A stretch of DNA of 64,000 nucleotides from Apricaphanius iberus (GCA_028564705.1 JAPXFQ010002671.1:992001-1056000); one strand, 5' to 3'; positions 26,701 to 36,095 are shown, numbered from the stretch's first letter. Notes: generated by a model from the sequence alone, not told the origin. Made by a program: numbers and translations.

Positions 26701-29700
26701 GCGCTCTGCAACATGTGGACATAATCAAGGGTCGTTTGATACCCCTGTAACTCTTGAAGCTTCATTTTTTCACTGACGGAAAAAGCAGCCCAGAACATTA
26801 CGACGCCCTCTCCACTGTGTGGCGCGAGAAGATCTGATAGGTTCTGCTTGTCATACCAGTAATGATAGAAAACATCAGACATCAAGGTTATATTTTCTGA
26901 GAAAATAAAACAATCTTCCACTTTGCAAATTCCCAAATGATTAGTTTTCAGTCCTTCTAAGATTTTATAATGTTAAGATCACAACTATTAAAGCCAATTC
27001 TGCACTTCTTAAAAGTTTATCCAATACAGCGCCGTTATATGAAGCAAGCTACAGTAGATAGCTATCCGGCTTTTCAAGAGATTTCCAACTTCATAAAAAT
27101 GGTTGACTTGTGTTGTGACCCTGGGTGCACAAACCACCGAGGTCAAGCTAAAGGCACAACCTTTTATCGCATCCAAAGAGAGCCAGCTCGCAGGGAAAGA
27201 TGTATTTCTGCTATAAAATGAGAAGTGCTATGAAAAAAAGGTAACTTCACCCAAACAAACAATTTAAGTTAAATTTACATTACTATTTTTAAAGATTGTA
27301 GTCAAAACGTATCCACAGTTTTAATGATAACGGATTATGACTAGTGAAAAGTTATTTGTGGCTGTGGAACAAAAACGGCGGAGAGGTAAACTAACCGGAC
27401 ATTTCGGTTTTATTAAGATTCTTAGCGGACTTCCTATTATTATTATTATATTGTTATTCTGGCATTTATTTTTCTGTCTTGTTGCTCACATAGCAACTAG
27501 TAAGGAATTAAAACTTTACAAAATCATAATCTGTGATGTTTTTTCGCTGCAGTTTACATGTCCTGTGATTAGAGCGAGGACTAAGGACTAATTTATTTAT
27601 TTATTTTAACCAATGATTAATGGTCAGATATTGACACACATAATAAGCACCCAAATAATCTAGCTGCCTTTTGATCAACTTACCCAGGAAATTGTATGTC
27701 AGGTCTGATAAAAAGTCCACTCAGACAGCTTCTAAACTTTTTAAAAGTATCCGAGGGGCATGGTAAGGGTCGGAGATGTTTAAACTTTTTAATTTCCAGG
27801 TACATAAAAATTATGGGCCTGATTTATCAACGGTTTGTGGTTGTTAAAACCCACACAAACGACACAGCGTCGCAAAAAAAGGCTCTGGCTGATCTATCAA
27901 CACGGCGCAGAGCGCATTGCGCCTGTTGAACCCGCAGCAAGGCGCACACAATCCATTTAGCGCTTTTGTCCGTGCTTAGTATGCCATCTGGCCGTTTCTG
28001 TAAGAAGACGCCAAATATTGGGAGGAGAATAGGCAAAAAAGTAGGCGTTCCAGGCGCAGTGTGATTTACTAAGCATAAACGTGTTTGATTCTCACGTAGT
28101 GGATAACCTTCCTGGAGTCCAATTGATAAAATGTAGTAATCATATAAAATACCACAATGATAATTCGCCTTATATATGACATTTTAAAACTAGATTCAGA
28201 CATGCTTCTGTTTTAATCAGTCTACCCTGCAATACAATGTGTGCATGGAGATGAGAGCATCGCATGTACACCGCGTGAATTACATTTATTACTGACAAAC
28301 AAAAAACAGCATTCACAGCATTTTAGCCTAATTTTTGTGCCAAAGACACATTAGGGATCCATGCGCATTATTCCTCCTCTCTCTAGCTGTGGTGCAGCTC
28401 GCATTAGCGGCCACAAACTACTCATTTGAATACTGCTGCTTGCGCCTGTTGAGAATTGCTCACACAATCTTAGTAAATCACCTGCAAATTATGGACAACC
28501 AACTCACGCAAATTTTTAGCGCCGCACGCATTTAGCAGTCATTATCAGGACTCTTGATAAGTCAGCCCATATATCCGGGTTTTTTTTAATGGGCAGTAAA
28601 CGCACCCACACAGCCTGCGATATTCATTTCATTAGATTCATTCCTGCCATCATGGCGGCTACACTCCGAGAGTCACGTGTTGTGCAGAGCTCTATTATCT
28701 CAACTTGAACACATTTGACAATTTGTGTACATACATCACGTATACTTCTAGTTTCTTATTCAAGAGGGAGCGAGACTGAAATATGTAGCTTTTCCAGACA
28801 AAAATCACTTCCAAGGAATGTGCTATAGCCTAAAGTTTCAACTTTTTCTACATGAAAGTGAAGCTAAATTGTTTTGTACCTCATGCAATATTGTGGCCCA
28901 TAAAAAATTTCAATTATCAATTGACAAAAAATTTTTTTTACTGCAAAACATTTTTGAGTACGATTCCCATCATGAACTCTTGATAGAGACGCGCAAATAT
29001 TTTCAAATTCACAGTACATTTACCGTATTTGCTGGACTATAAACTGCTACTTTTTCCTCATGTTTTGAACCATGCGGCCAATAATCCAGAGCGGTTTATT
29101 GATGGATTTTTAAAAGGGGGATGCTGCAAGATGTAGGCTACCTCCCACTGAATCTTTTGCTCTGCAGCAGAGCCAGAATTCGGCCTCCAGAACATAAGGT
29201 TGTGAGAGTTTCCATCCAGGCTACAGCAGGCGAACTGTTCATATTTAAAGTGTGATCATTTAGTTTTTTGCATGTAGGGGTCACAGTTAATGGTTGTTGT
29301 CACTGTGGGGTTAAAGTAGCATGTATTCATCTGGTTGATACGACAAAACAATGTTAATTCTCAGTTTACTCAATTTACTCCAGTTAAATCTTAATTCAAA
29401 TGAAGAAAAATAAACACTGTTGAATGTCATTAACATCCCAAAAAAATTGACGGATAAAAATGGATCATGACAAGAATTTTTTCACCCCTTTGGTCAAAAT
29501 GAGAAAACAAGCAAAAAAATAAAAGAAACCACACTGAACCTTTATCAAATAATAAATGGAACAGTATTTTTGGTGGGTATTTTTTCCATTTATTATTTGT
29601 TCTTTTCCTGTTTCATTTCGTTTTGTATTCAGGTGCTCAGAATTCAAAGAGACCCATTCAGTTTGGGTTTATTGTCCAGTTTATGTTGAGTGGAAGCATT

Positions 29701-32700
29701 TGTTGTAGTAAGCAGCTGTAAAGTACTGTCACTGAATTTGTGCCTTTTGGATTGATAAATTACGTTTCATAAATGTCTATGTACTTCAAATAGACCACTT
29801 TTATTTGTACATTTCTTCAGAAGCTATTGTTCAATAAACTCCATGCTCAAAACATTTTTAATCTCACACCCATTTCTTCTGGACGCATACTGATACCTTA
29901 CATAGAAGCTTGTTAAGATCCAACCATGGAAGACATTAATTGCAATTTCTTGAATGATCATGAAGTGCAACTCACCCCCAAATCAACTTTCTTTTTACTG
30001 ATAAACTGTATACATAAGTGTCTAATAGTGTTATCTACATATATGGTCATTATTTTTGGTCTTTCAGTACATTTTGGTAAAAATATTAATTTTGTACCAA
30101 AAAAACACACAAAACAACAGTGGAGTGGCACTGCAGGTTAAAGCTTTAAACTGCACCTGAATTTGAACCAGGCATTGCTACCAGCTCAGGTTGGATTTCT
30201 GACAACAGTCGTCCTGCATCGGTGGAAATATGGCAAGCCATTTTAACATTCAAGTAGATTGGATAGGTATTCCAGATATTTCTACATCAATTCTTCCAAG
30301 TAAAAAAGAAAATTCCAGATGTCCATAAATCAATTTGTCCAAGTACAAATTAACATTTTGACTAAAATGTAATTCTTAGGAGGGGAGGATGGGTTAGAGA
30401 AATGCAGTTCTGACAAGGAGAAATTAAAATTTTAGACAGCAATAAAATCGCTACAAACTCTTATATTAGAAATGAAAAAATAAATAACACTCTTCAGGGT
30501 CCAAAAAGAAAAATTTGAGTCACCGGCCACGTGGGCCGGGAAATGAAAAATATTTACCCGCCAGGCTATTTTTTACTGGCCGAAATTCTAAATTATTTCT
30601 ACACAGATATACTACAACACATTATTTTATTATATGATATTATGTTGGAGTCAAACATAAAGGAGTGCCTATTTCAAACATACTTAAAGGAGCATGGAGC
30701 AGGATTTCTTATAAAAAAAAAAAAAAAACTAAACATGCATGTCCAGTTTTTTATGTTCCTGAGTCATGAAGCAATATAGACCAAAAAGAATAAGCCCAAC
30801 CACATATCGTTCTATTTTCTTAAGCGTGGCTGTATGTAGCAAACTGTGCTCCAATTCGCATCCCGAATTTCCCACGCTGACCTATGTGTGTGGTGTAAGT
30901 CGGCGCTGCTTGCGCATTCCCGGCAGCTTCAAAATAGGAAGAAGATGGTCGCGACTCGCGCCTCATTCAATGTGGGAATGGATTCTACCTCAACCGGCAC
31001 ACAACCAAACACCACTGACAGCAAACTAAAAGTGACACTAAGAAGCTAATGCTATTGTTTGTGTAGTAACATAGCCGCCTGTGCTGCATCTGATTCAGTT
31101 CCCAATTGGAATGTCTGTTCACCCTGCGAAACCTACGTGTGCCCAAAAAATCTGTAGAGGCGTGGCTGACCACCAGGCCCACAGGAAGATTTTGAGAATT
31201 TTGTGCTCAACATGGTGTTTGTTTTCATAATACCGGTATATACGCAGTGATCTGACAGCACGTCTGTGTTTCTTTTTTTTTTCTTTTTCAAAGAGTTATT
31301 GCCTGTGCCGGTGGTTGCAGTTACTTCCAGTGCTGGCCGCGTTGCTCGTCGGTTTTGTTTCTTCATTCTGCCCCATGCTCCTTTAATAAGAAAAACAACA
31401 TTTTGGTCAGTTCTGATTTTAAAAAATATATATATTAAAAAAAAGAATACATTTTTGAATTTTACATAATTTATTTATTTGACATAACAGTCCATAGTAA
31501 TAATGTAGCTAAATTAACAAATTAAACAGTCCCTCCACTTTTTTTTATGAAAAAAAAAAAAAAGCTTTTGTGAAAAAAGATGCAATGTTTTTGTTTGGGA
31601 TTTTCTAGTACATTGTCACATAAACCTTAGCAAAAATAAAATTACTTTAAATGTCATTTTAACTGATGAAAACATTAAAATGTGACCAGCTCACATTGGT
31701 TCCCCTATAAACGAACACATCTGCTTTTATTTTAGAGCTACAGCCCCAGACTCATCCTGGGCCCTTTAAGCCCCTCTAATTAACCTCGTAGATACGCCCC
31801 TGCTCAGCAGCACTGATAGGAATAGCTGCTCATTAATCTAAAAAGTCACAGGAGTGTCAGGAGAGAGTGAGAAAGGATTTTTTTCTTACTTTGGTCACAT
31901 TGCATCATTAAAAGCCTGATTTATGATGCTGTAACTTTGGCCAAAAGCTTGACCAACTGCGCTCTCTAATCCACAGCTGAAGTTATCATCGCAAAGACGA
32001 AATAAAATGATACTAGACTTGAGGTTGGTTGAAACAGTTTTTAATCCTAATTTCGGACCCTGACTCTGAAAAGACATTGTTGCTAGTAATAACTGTAATT
32101 ACTGATATCTTAAAGTATATGTTATAGAGCTGTGAAAATTAATCATGCCATGCGGACGCAAACGATGCCGCATCGTGGCAGAATCCCACCATAATCGATT
32201 ATAAATATAATAACCCCCCCTTAAATGTAGGTCAGACAGGTACCGCTTTGCCTTTGCTGTGATCCACTGCAGACATGGCAGTATGGTAATATTTGTGCCA
32301 CCAACGTGGGAACACGATGATCAATCTGTGCACGCATTAAGACAGATGTGTGTGCAAACACGGGAACAAAAAAATAATGCCTGTTCTGCGCTCACGCACG
32401 ACTGTGTGCTCACTCAACAGTGTCTGCCCTCCTGCTCGGTCTCTGCTCCTCAATCCTGTGTCTGGTGGCACGCGGCTAAGGGCCCTCAAACTACATAATT
32501 CTACAAAATAAAATGAGAGTTCATCATAACTACGGGCCTGCGGTGGACTGGTGACCTGTCCAGGGTGGACCCATCCTCTTGCCAATTACGCTGGAGATAG
32601 GTACCCACCCCCCTGTGACCCTGCAGAGGATGGATGGGTATAAATAATGGATGGATGGATAATAAAATTAACACTCAAATTTTTTACTCCAAGACAATGT

Positions 32701-35700
32701 AGGTAAGCATACCAATATGATTTATAACTTTATGCACTTTTTTCTTAAGCAACTATGTGACATGTAAAAACTGCTTCTGTCTCATTAAGGGACACATAAA
32801 AGCCTATATCTGTCAATAATCTATAAATTTATAGTAGATTTTCACAGAAAGACCAAGATAAAAGAAGACTATTTATTACACATAAAACCAGAAAATAAGA
32901 AAAGAGTTGAAAGATAATTTTTTTTTAAAGCTTCATAATGACTTTCTATCTGTGCTTTGAAATGTACGTTTTCTCCCGTTTTCTTTTTTTTGACTTTTGT
33001 GGTCAGAAAAATGTTTGATAAATAACAACAAATGTCTGACATCTATTTATTATAGGAAACATTTAATATTCAACAGTTATTATAGAAAACAAACCCAAAA
33101 TAAATAATCGTGATGCATTGAGATATTGAATCGAAGACATTATAATCGTAAGTAAATCGTGAGACTTGTGAAGACTCACACCTGTAGTATTTTAACTAGT
33201 TAAAATATGAATGATGGATTCTTAAGTTAACATTCCTAATAGTAAAAATTTATATTTGGATATTAAAATTTAATTAAAGATAGTTGGAAGAGTTTGCACT
33301 AGTAAAAACTGAATTGTTGCCATCTAAAATTCACATTTCTCCTAGTAAGATTTGCATTTTGCCTATCCACAATCTTCATCCTAGATAGGCTGAATGTATT
33401 TGTGGATAGGAACAGATGCAAACACCAAACACATGAAAGGGAAATGTGACGTCATTTGTCCTATGAAGAACTACGCTTTAGATAGTCAAAATTTTAATTC
33501 CACAAGGATATATTGATTTATAGATATCTGGAATTATAATTTTTACTTCAAATAATTGCTTTAAAGATATATGGAATATATATCCAGTTTTCAGGCCGCC
33601 TTAACTTTTTAAGAATTTAGAGAAATCTCAAACTTAACGTTCACTAGCACAAGTGAAATTATGGATGTCCAATAAATTATATTCCTCTAAAATGAAATAG
33701 ATAGCAGTGGTTGTTGAATAAATGTTTTTAGAAAACGCCTGCCATATATGGTATAAACGAAACCCCAGTATTGGCCAAACCTGCGTAGCGAGTTGGAGTT
33801 AGAATAGTAAGGAAGTGTTGACTCTACACAGCCTTTCCTCTTATGCTGACCGCGGTCCGCCAGGGAACACTTCTTTCTGCCTAGCCTTTCAAACCGGAAA
33901 TGTAGCCTGAGGAATACTGTGGAAGTGGGGAGAGTTACCCTTTAACCTTTTGATTAGAATTGTACTTACAGGCACATTCACACAAGCCCTTCAATTGGTC
34001 CAATCAGTGTTGTCAAAGTATGTTGGAAGTTAAGACAAAACTTTCGAACCTGAAAAGACTGTACAAGCTGTATCTCTTCTAAATCCATTAACAGACCTCA
34101 CCAAGGGGGTTTAGGAGTGTGATCTCCTCTGTAGTTGGGATATACTCTAAGCTCTCCAATGTTAACGAGCAAGTCCGCCCCCATGCAACAGTCTTACTAC
34201 GCACACATTTCCTGTATGAAAAATGTACCATAACGAGGCATGGCGGACCGAGTGAGGGGACAGGGCTGTGTTGCAACTGACACGTGGACGGCTGAGCTGC
34301 AGCAATGATTACGAGACAGATGGAGAACATTAATTAAAGCTAGCTCCTTTGTCTCAGAGAAGTCAACTGAGGTGTCAATATCCAAGCTAGGGAAAATCAT
34401 CATTATTAGCTTTTTATGGTAATTATTTTTGCTTACTCACCTCAGCTTGGTGCCCAAACTCTCCAGATTGGCGGGGCAACAGAGTCGGTGGCCCTTGATT
34501 CCGTCGTGGAAGAGCAACGGTGGGGACTGCATTTCTCTTCAAACGGAGACACTTAACATAACCCAGTTCGACCTCCATCAAGTTGGCGTAGGAATCGCGT
34601 GTAAAATGTTGTTTGCAAACTCCAGACTGATGAGGGAGTTTGGAGTTTTCCTCCATGCCAATTGCGCGCAGCCACTTGCGCCTACTGTCTAAGTCCATTG
34701 GAAACCAATGCACGCCAACATAACTATTGCAGCCCGGTACACTACACTTTCTCCCCATCTTAACGCAGTGGTACAAGATGCAATAACACGCTGAAATTAA
34801 ACACGATGTAGAACACCAAATAGAACTAATGCGGAAAAATATTCTAATCTAAAGCTAATACCAAATTAATAAAATACAAGATTTAACAACCAAGCAATTT
34901 ACACGAAACAGTTATATACAATGGAAAAAGCTGCGCTAAAGACTAAATGCTATGCAAGAAAAAAAATGCTAACCTATTAAGGGCGTCAACACTTCCTTAT
35001 TGATCCAACTCCAACTAGCTTCAGCTCAGACTTGGTTTCTTTTATACCTTGCATGGGCAGTACAGCTGGCGTCAGCCAATGTCACCAACTTAGCCAATAG
35101 CAATGGCTGATCCAAATCCCAGAGTAGTGAAGACTTTAAACCTACAGAGGGCGCCAATACAGACGGTTTTAGGCAGAAAATATTTTACATATGATGCAAA
35201 ACATGACCACAAATGTAGACAGCACTATCAGACACTCAAATATACAGTTTATCAGCAAATTTGGGGGTGAGTTGCTCTTTAACCAAACTGGGGATTTGAT
35301 GACTAATTATAACAGCCAGGTTTGTACCAGGAGGCCAAACAATTCATATACCAATTCTCAGACAAAAAGAATTGACAAATCTGCAGCTAGAACCTTGTTT
35401 ATGTCTACAAATACCAAGTGGTAAAGGTGCCACTTCACAAAGGTAAAGTAACTCAAATATCTGGGGTCCCTCAATGTGTATTTCTGACCCTCTAGTTGTG
35501 GGCACCCTTGTAGTGTTAAGTGGATGCAGGCCTAGTATTGTTCAGTTGTGTGCAAGAGGCGTGTCATCAAACTTGTAAATGTTAGCTAATTTATCACCTT
35601 TTATTCAGTATTCGGAAACAAATACTCGCAAACGTATAACATTTGCGAAAGATAACAGACGAGTGGGTGGAAATAGTATGGCTTTAAAAGTCACTGCGGT

Positions 35701-36095
35701 GCATGTGCATCAACTGACTAAAATGTGCTATTCTTACTTTCCACAGCAGTCCCTGGCCATGTTTTAAGAGAAATGCCTCAGAGAGCTGCATGTATGGATT
35801 AATAATTGTTCTATGTTCTATAATTGTGTATGGGGATAGCAGCTAAACGCGGTGATTTTTGTGTCTTTTCCTCCTTCTTTTTTTTCCTGAACCAAGATGC
35901 TAAACAGAGCCATGTAGCAAGCTAACCGATGCTAGCCCTAAATGAGCACCACTGTACAGGAAGCTTTCGGAACCCAAACTACAAAATGAAGCTGTGTTGG
36001 CTGATACGTTTAGCTTTACTTGGCCCATGTGACCACATATCGTTTTAATTTCTTACCTTTAAACGTTTAAGTCTACATTCTTCTGACTCCGCCAT
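7022..36095 (-). CDS. zmym4: ZMYM4-like MYM-type zinc-finger protein (19 coding exons)
   Basis: My coding-exon model (high to low): 36095-36057, 24468-23898, 22052-22000, 21913-21767, 20237-20174, 19148-18952, 17267-17143, 15678-15456, 15213-14998, 13691-13541, 12600-12485, 12381-12001, 11910-11760, 10889-10735, 10324-10156, 10020-9907, 9458-9415, 8689-8551, 7464-7022. All junctions are GT-AG and in phase; the total is 3498 nt, 1165 residues. Order: acidic N-terminus (14-221), SUMO-type IKDE/IKEE motifs (about 241-267), an array of C-x2-C MYM fingers (about 350-920), an STQTDAL motif (about 974), then a piggyBac-type C-terminus (1019-1165). The finger order and linker motifs follow human ZMYM4, a nuclear SUMO/chromatin-associated protein. 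Human ZMYM4 (about 1550 residues) ends in a Crypton-derived domain that is absent here. Exon 1, 11.6 kb upstream, is the least certain. Confidence 0.85.
7901..8400 (+). mobile_element. hAT transposon fragment with BED-type zinc finger remnant
   Basis: It starts at TAGGGGTGTATCGG, a hAT-like end. The frame 8073-8351 reads SPVWEHF, then KVVCRHGSTEISYAAGNTS, then HFKRHH. This is the BED finger found at the N-terminus of hAT transposases, but the second cysteine of CxxC is lost (CRHG). No catalytic domain follows, so it is a 5' remnant inside intron 18 of the ZMYM4-like gene, in opposite orientation to it. Confidence 0.75.
9907..19148 (-). CDS. zmym4: MYM zinc-finger block (exons 6-16) of the ZMYM4-like gene
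   Basis: Exons 6-16 encode the repeated C-x2-C...FCS..C fingers. Legible fingers start at VRCSGCSK (exon 6), FCSTVC...CFQCNR (7), HFCGQFC...FCSVCKANK (8), LCSDPC...NCCEGC...FCSSTC (9), ECANCRK...YCSPVC (10), PCGLCK...FCSLHC (11), TCYQCNQ (12), FCSKSC...CNCCK...FFCSE (13), SCSYC...EEFCKPNC (14) and RCNSCRK...NFCNMAC (15). Exon 16 carries PVIADVVSLANG, matching PVIANVVSLAS of human ZMYM4. Exon order and phase agree with ZMYM4. Exon 12 also has a 95-residue Pro/Ser linker. MYM fingers bind zinc and serve protein and SUMO interactions; no catalytic role is expected. Confidence 0.88.
13826..14964. mobile_element. Non-autonomous hAT element with 8-bp target duplication
   Basis: Ends are TAGGGCTGCAC at 13826 and TGCAGCCCTA ending at 14964. 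The 8-bp repeat CTAGAAAG flanks it exactly at 13818-13825 and 14965-14972. Subterminal regions are rich in ATCGTGATTA-type motifs in both orientations. No transposase frame is present; an AT microsatellite sits at about 14709-14745. The 1139-bp insertion lies in intron 9 of the ZMYM4-like gene, 26 bp from the exon 9 donor. Confidence 0.9.
14709..14745. repeat. (AT)n microsatellite
   Basis: An uninterrupted AT run of about 36 bp inside the hAT element at 13826-14964. Confidence 0.95.
16036..16137. repeat. Two adjacent perfect hairpins
   Basis: Hairpin 1: 28-nt arms at 16036-16063 and 16069-16096, fully complementary, with loop TGGGG. Hairpin 2: 14-nt arms at 16105-16118 and 16124-16137, fully complementary, with loop CCCCA. 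The two loops are reverse complements of each other. The hairpins lie in intron 7 of the ZMYM4-like gene, at the start of a dispersed repeat. Confidence 0.95.
16138..16448 (+). repeat. Dispersed SINE/LINE-3'-end-like repeat, copy 1
   Basis: Contains CTTCCTGTTAAAAGGGAGTT near its start and ends in GCTATATAAATAAA then GTGAATTGAAT, the tail style of common fish retroposon 3' ends. A second diverged copy lies at 38277-38465. I cannot name the family with certainty. Confidence 0.65.
17320..18926 (+). mobile_element. Intact Tc1/mariner transposon filling intron 6 of the ZMYM4-like gene
   Basis: Long terminal inverted repeats (over 80 bp) share CTGGCCAGTAAATTAGAATA at the outer left end and its reverse complement at the right. 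TA flanks lie at 17318-17319 and 18927-18928. Length is 1607 bp with an uninterrupted transposase (17637-18641). The element ends 25 bp from the exon 6 donor (18951) and starts 51 bp from the exon 7 acceptor (17268). Without it the intron would be about 75 bp. It is opposite in orientation to the host gene. Confidence 0.95.
17637..18641 (+). CDS. Tc1-family transposase, full-length open frame
   Basis: 334 residues with no stop or frameshift, the usual length for Tc1-type transposases (about 340). The N-terminal paired-type helix-turn-helix (AKEAGCSQSSVSKHI, about 31-44) is followed by a basic linker KGRKKCGRKK (about 49-58). A second HTH region (about 85-115) precedes the DD34E catalytic core: FSDESNF (about 148), QQDLAPAHS (about 238) and [11 protein letters not shown] (about 272). 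It acts in the nucleus, cutting at the terminal repeats and inserting at TA. Catalytic residues, start, stop and both ends are all present, so the copy may be young or active. Activity is inferred, not shown. Confidence 0.93.
   Translation: MGKTSDLTAVQKTTIDTLYKEGKTQKVIAKEAGCSQSSVSKHINRQAKGRKKCGRKKCTSSRDNRTLQRIVTTNPFKNVGEIHKEWTAAGVSASRTTTKRLMKDMGFSCRIPCVKPLLNKKQRKKRLAWAKDKKDWTAAEWSKVMFSDESNFCISFGNQGPRVWRKSGEAQNPRCMRSSVKFPPSVMVWGAMSSAGVGPLCFLRSKVNAAVYQEVLEHFMLPAADQLYGDADFTFQQDLAPAHSAKTTSTWFKDHGIPVLDWPANSPDLNPIENLWGIVKRKMQYARPNNAEELKTTIRATWALITPEQCHRLIESMPRRITAVMEAKGAPTKY
22149..22730. mobile_element. Non-autonomous inverted-repeat element (MITE)
   Basis: Perfect 21-bp terminal inverted repeats AAGCCTAGTTTATGCTTCTCC at 22149-22169 and 22710-22730 bound 582 bp without a coding frame. 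Subterminal GACGGAGA-type motifs recur in both orientations. The superfamily is unclear. It lies in intron 2 of the ZMYM4-like gene. Confidence 0.85.
22914..23120. mobile_element. Possible short hAT-like MITE
   Basis: Roughly mirrored ends: GTGCTGGGCGGTATACC on the left and TATCGCCCATCCC on the right, around 200 bp with a purine-rich AAAAGAAA tract. No clear target duplication was found. Confidence 0.45.
23898..24468 (-). CDS. zmym4: Acidic N-terminal exon 2 of the ZMYM4-like gene
   Basis: 571 nt, phase 0 in (CTCCAATCCAG|CGTGAAGAG) and phase 1 out (ATAG|GTAAAAC). It starts REEQMSRMFDEVMG, like the VFDEIVENCGG region of human ZMYM4. It is rich in Ser, Glu and Gly, with a GLPIFGPEEEDEED motif comparable to GIPVVGSDNEDEQD of ZMYM4. 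No zinc finger is present; it is likely disordered. The open frame continues upstream to 24552 (an in-frame ATG MSEDKAY), so an unspliced start there is an alternative to exon 1. Confidence 0.8.
25187..26213. mobile_element. Non-autonomous hAT-like element
   Basis: Ends TAGGGCTGTCA at 25187 and TGACAGCCCTA ending at 26213. The flanks CTTTTTAG and ATTTTTAA are partly matching 8-mers. It carries an (AAT)n run at about 25996-26016 and a retroposon-like fragment at about 25480-25610 (related to 46135-46310). It lies in intron 1 of the ZMYM4-like gene. Confidence 0.7.
26400..26940 (-). pseudogene. Tc1-like transposase remnant
   Basis: On the minus strand 26936-26658 reads GEGVVMFWAAFS and later text of a Tc1 core. 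After a break, FQENNVTILDRS and SPDLNPFENLWEWMKKEVY follow near 26600-26510, the DPN-E part of the catalytic domain. Frames are broken. It is a different Tc1 lineage from the intact copy at 17320. Confidence 0.8.
27100..27221 (+). pseudogene. Truncated THAP-type zinc finger fragment
   Basis: The frame reads MVDLCCDPGCTNHRG, then TFYRIQREPARRERCISAIK and a stop. This is the first third of a THAP finger (C-x4-C, FYRIP-like core). The downstream C-x2-H and AVPT motifs are missing and the conserved Trp is replaced. It is probably debris of a THAP-encoding DNA transposon. Confidence 0.55.
27813..28570. mobile_element. Non-autonomous inverted-repeat element
   Basis: Imperfect terminal repeats: ATGGGCCTGATTTATCAA at 27813-27830 against TTGATAAGTCAGCCCAT at 28554-28570. 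GCGCC-rich subterminal motifs recur on both sides. No coding frame; the superfamily is uncertain. Confidence 0.7.
28573..30683. other. Intron 1 interior, no gene seen
   Basis: AT-rich DNA within the proposed first intron. Contains a 14-bp-arm palindrome (AATAATAAATGGAA about 29549, mirrored about 29589-29602). A repeat at 29962-30070 has an inverted partner at 35180-35285. No coding family was recognised. Confidence 0.5.
30688..31382. mobile_element. TTAA-flanked non-autonomous DNA element
   Basis: Terminal repeats AGGAGCATGGAGCAGG (left, 30688) and the mirrored CTGCCCCATGCTCCT (right, ending 31382) are flanked by TTAA at 30684-30687 and 31383-31386. TTAA is the target of piggyBac and Kolobok elements. 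No transposase is present. An A-run follows the left end. Confidence 0.8.
32130..33185. repeat. hAT-like repetitive region with an embedded LINE tail
   Basis: Left GAGCTGTGAAAATTAATC and right motifs (AATCGTGA..., about 33100-33185) resemble hAT-type subterminal text, but the ends are not clean. At about 32535-32660 lies a block reading GGTGGACTGGTGACCTGTCC, ending in a GGATGGATGG run. This is the style of fish L2-type LINE 3' tails. Confidence 0.5.
33728..35060. mobile_element. Inverted-repeat-bounded DNA element carrying a THAP exon
   Basis: A block at about 33751-33823 (GGTATAAACGAAACC ... GTAAGGAAGTGTTGAC) is mirrored at about 34985-35049. The strongest shared part is AAGGAAGTGTTGAC next to GTTGGAGTT. 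The THAP exon (34441-34758) lies between the arms. THAP domains occur in P-type and Kolobok transposases, so a captured or decaying transposon is likely. The outer limits are not sharp. Confidence 0.6.
34441..34758 (-). CDS. THAP-domain exon with its own ATG and a phase-0 donor
   Basis: ATG at 34758 opens MGRKCSVPGCNSYVGVHWFP; 106 codons follow to a consensus donor (GCTGAG|GTGAGTAAG, GT at 34440-34439). The full THAP signature is present: C5-x4-C10, the conserved Trp in RRKWLRAI, C-x2-H in SGVCKQHFTRDSY, and the closing AVPTV. THAP fingers are sequence-specific DNA-binding modules. The sequence after the next plausible acceptor (about 34387) hits a stop within four codons in this phase, so its partner exon is not adjacent. 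It lies within intron 1 of the ZMYM4-like gene, same strand, and its phase fits exon 2 (24468). It may be a transposon exon or an alternative first exon. Confidence 0.7.
35180..35285 (-). repeat. Inverted copy of the repeat at 29962-30070
   Basis: Read on the minus strand, this contains AGCAACTCACCCCCAAAT, then CTGATAAACTGTATA and GTGTCT.ATAGTG. It matches the plus-strand text at 29962-30070. The two copies are about 5.2 kb apart in opposite orientation. Confidence 0.75.
36057..36095 (-). CDS. zmym4: Proposed coding exon 1 of the ZMYM4-like gene
   Basis: A short exon: ATG at 36095 opens MAESEECRLKRLK and ends at a consensus donor (AAAG|GTAAGA, GT at 36056-36055). It is phase 0, matching the phase-0 acceptor of the next coding exon at 24468. 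The MAE start and basic stretch resemble the first exon of human ZMYM4. The surrounding 150 bp is more GC-rich than its neighbours, as expected near a promoter. It is assigned to this gene by strand, phase and resemblance only; the intron would be 11.6 kb. Confidence 0.6.

Noticed and set aside
29549..29602. 14-bp-arm palindrome as a structured RNA or CRISPR-like repeat
   Set aside because: Single AT-rich palindrome without repetition or coding context; such palindromes are common by chance in this composition. No CRISPR array exists in the window.
32259..32585. Open frames on both strands around the L2-like tail
   Set aside because: They fall inside repetitive DNA and have no protein family resemblance.
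34088..34403. Minus-strand open frames just below the THAP exon, a possible next exon
   Set aside because: In the phase delivered by the THAP donor, the plausible acceptor (CCCTAG|CTTGG) reads CTT GGA TAT TGA, a stop after three codons. The other frames show no known domain.
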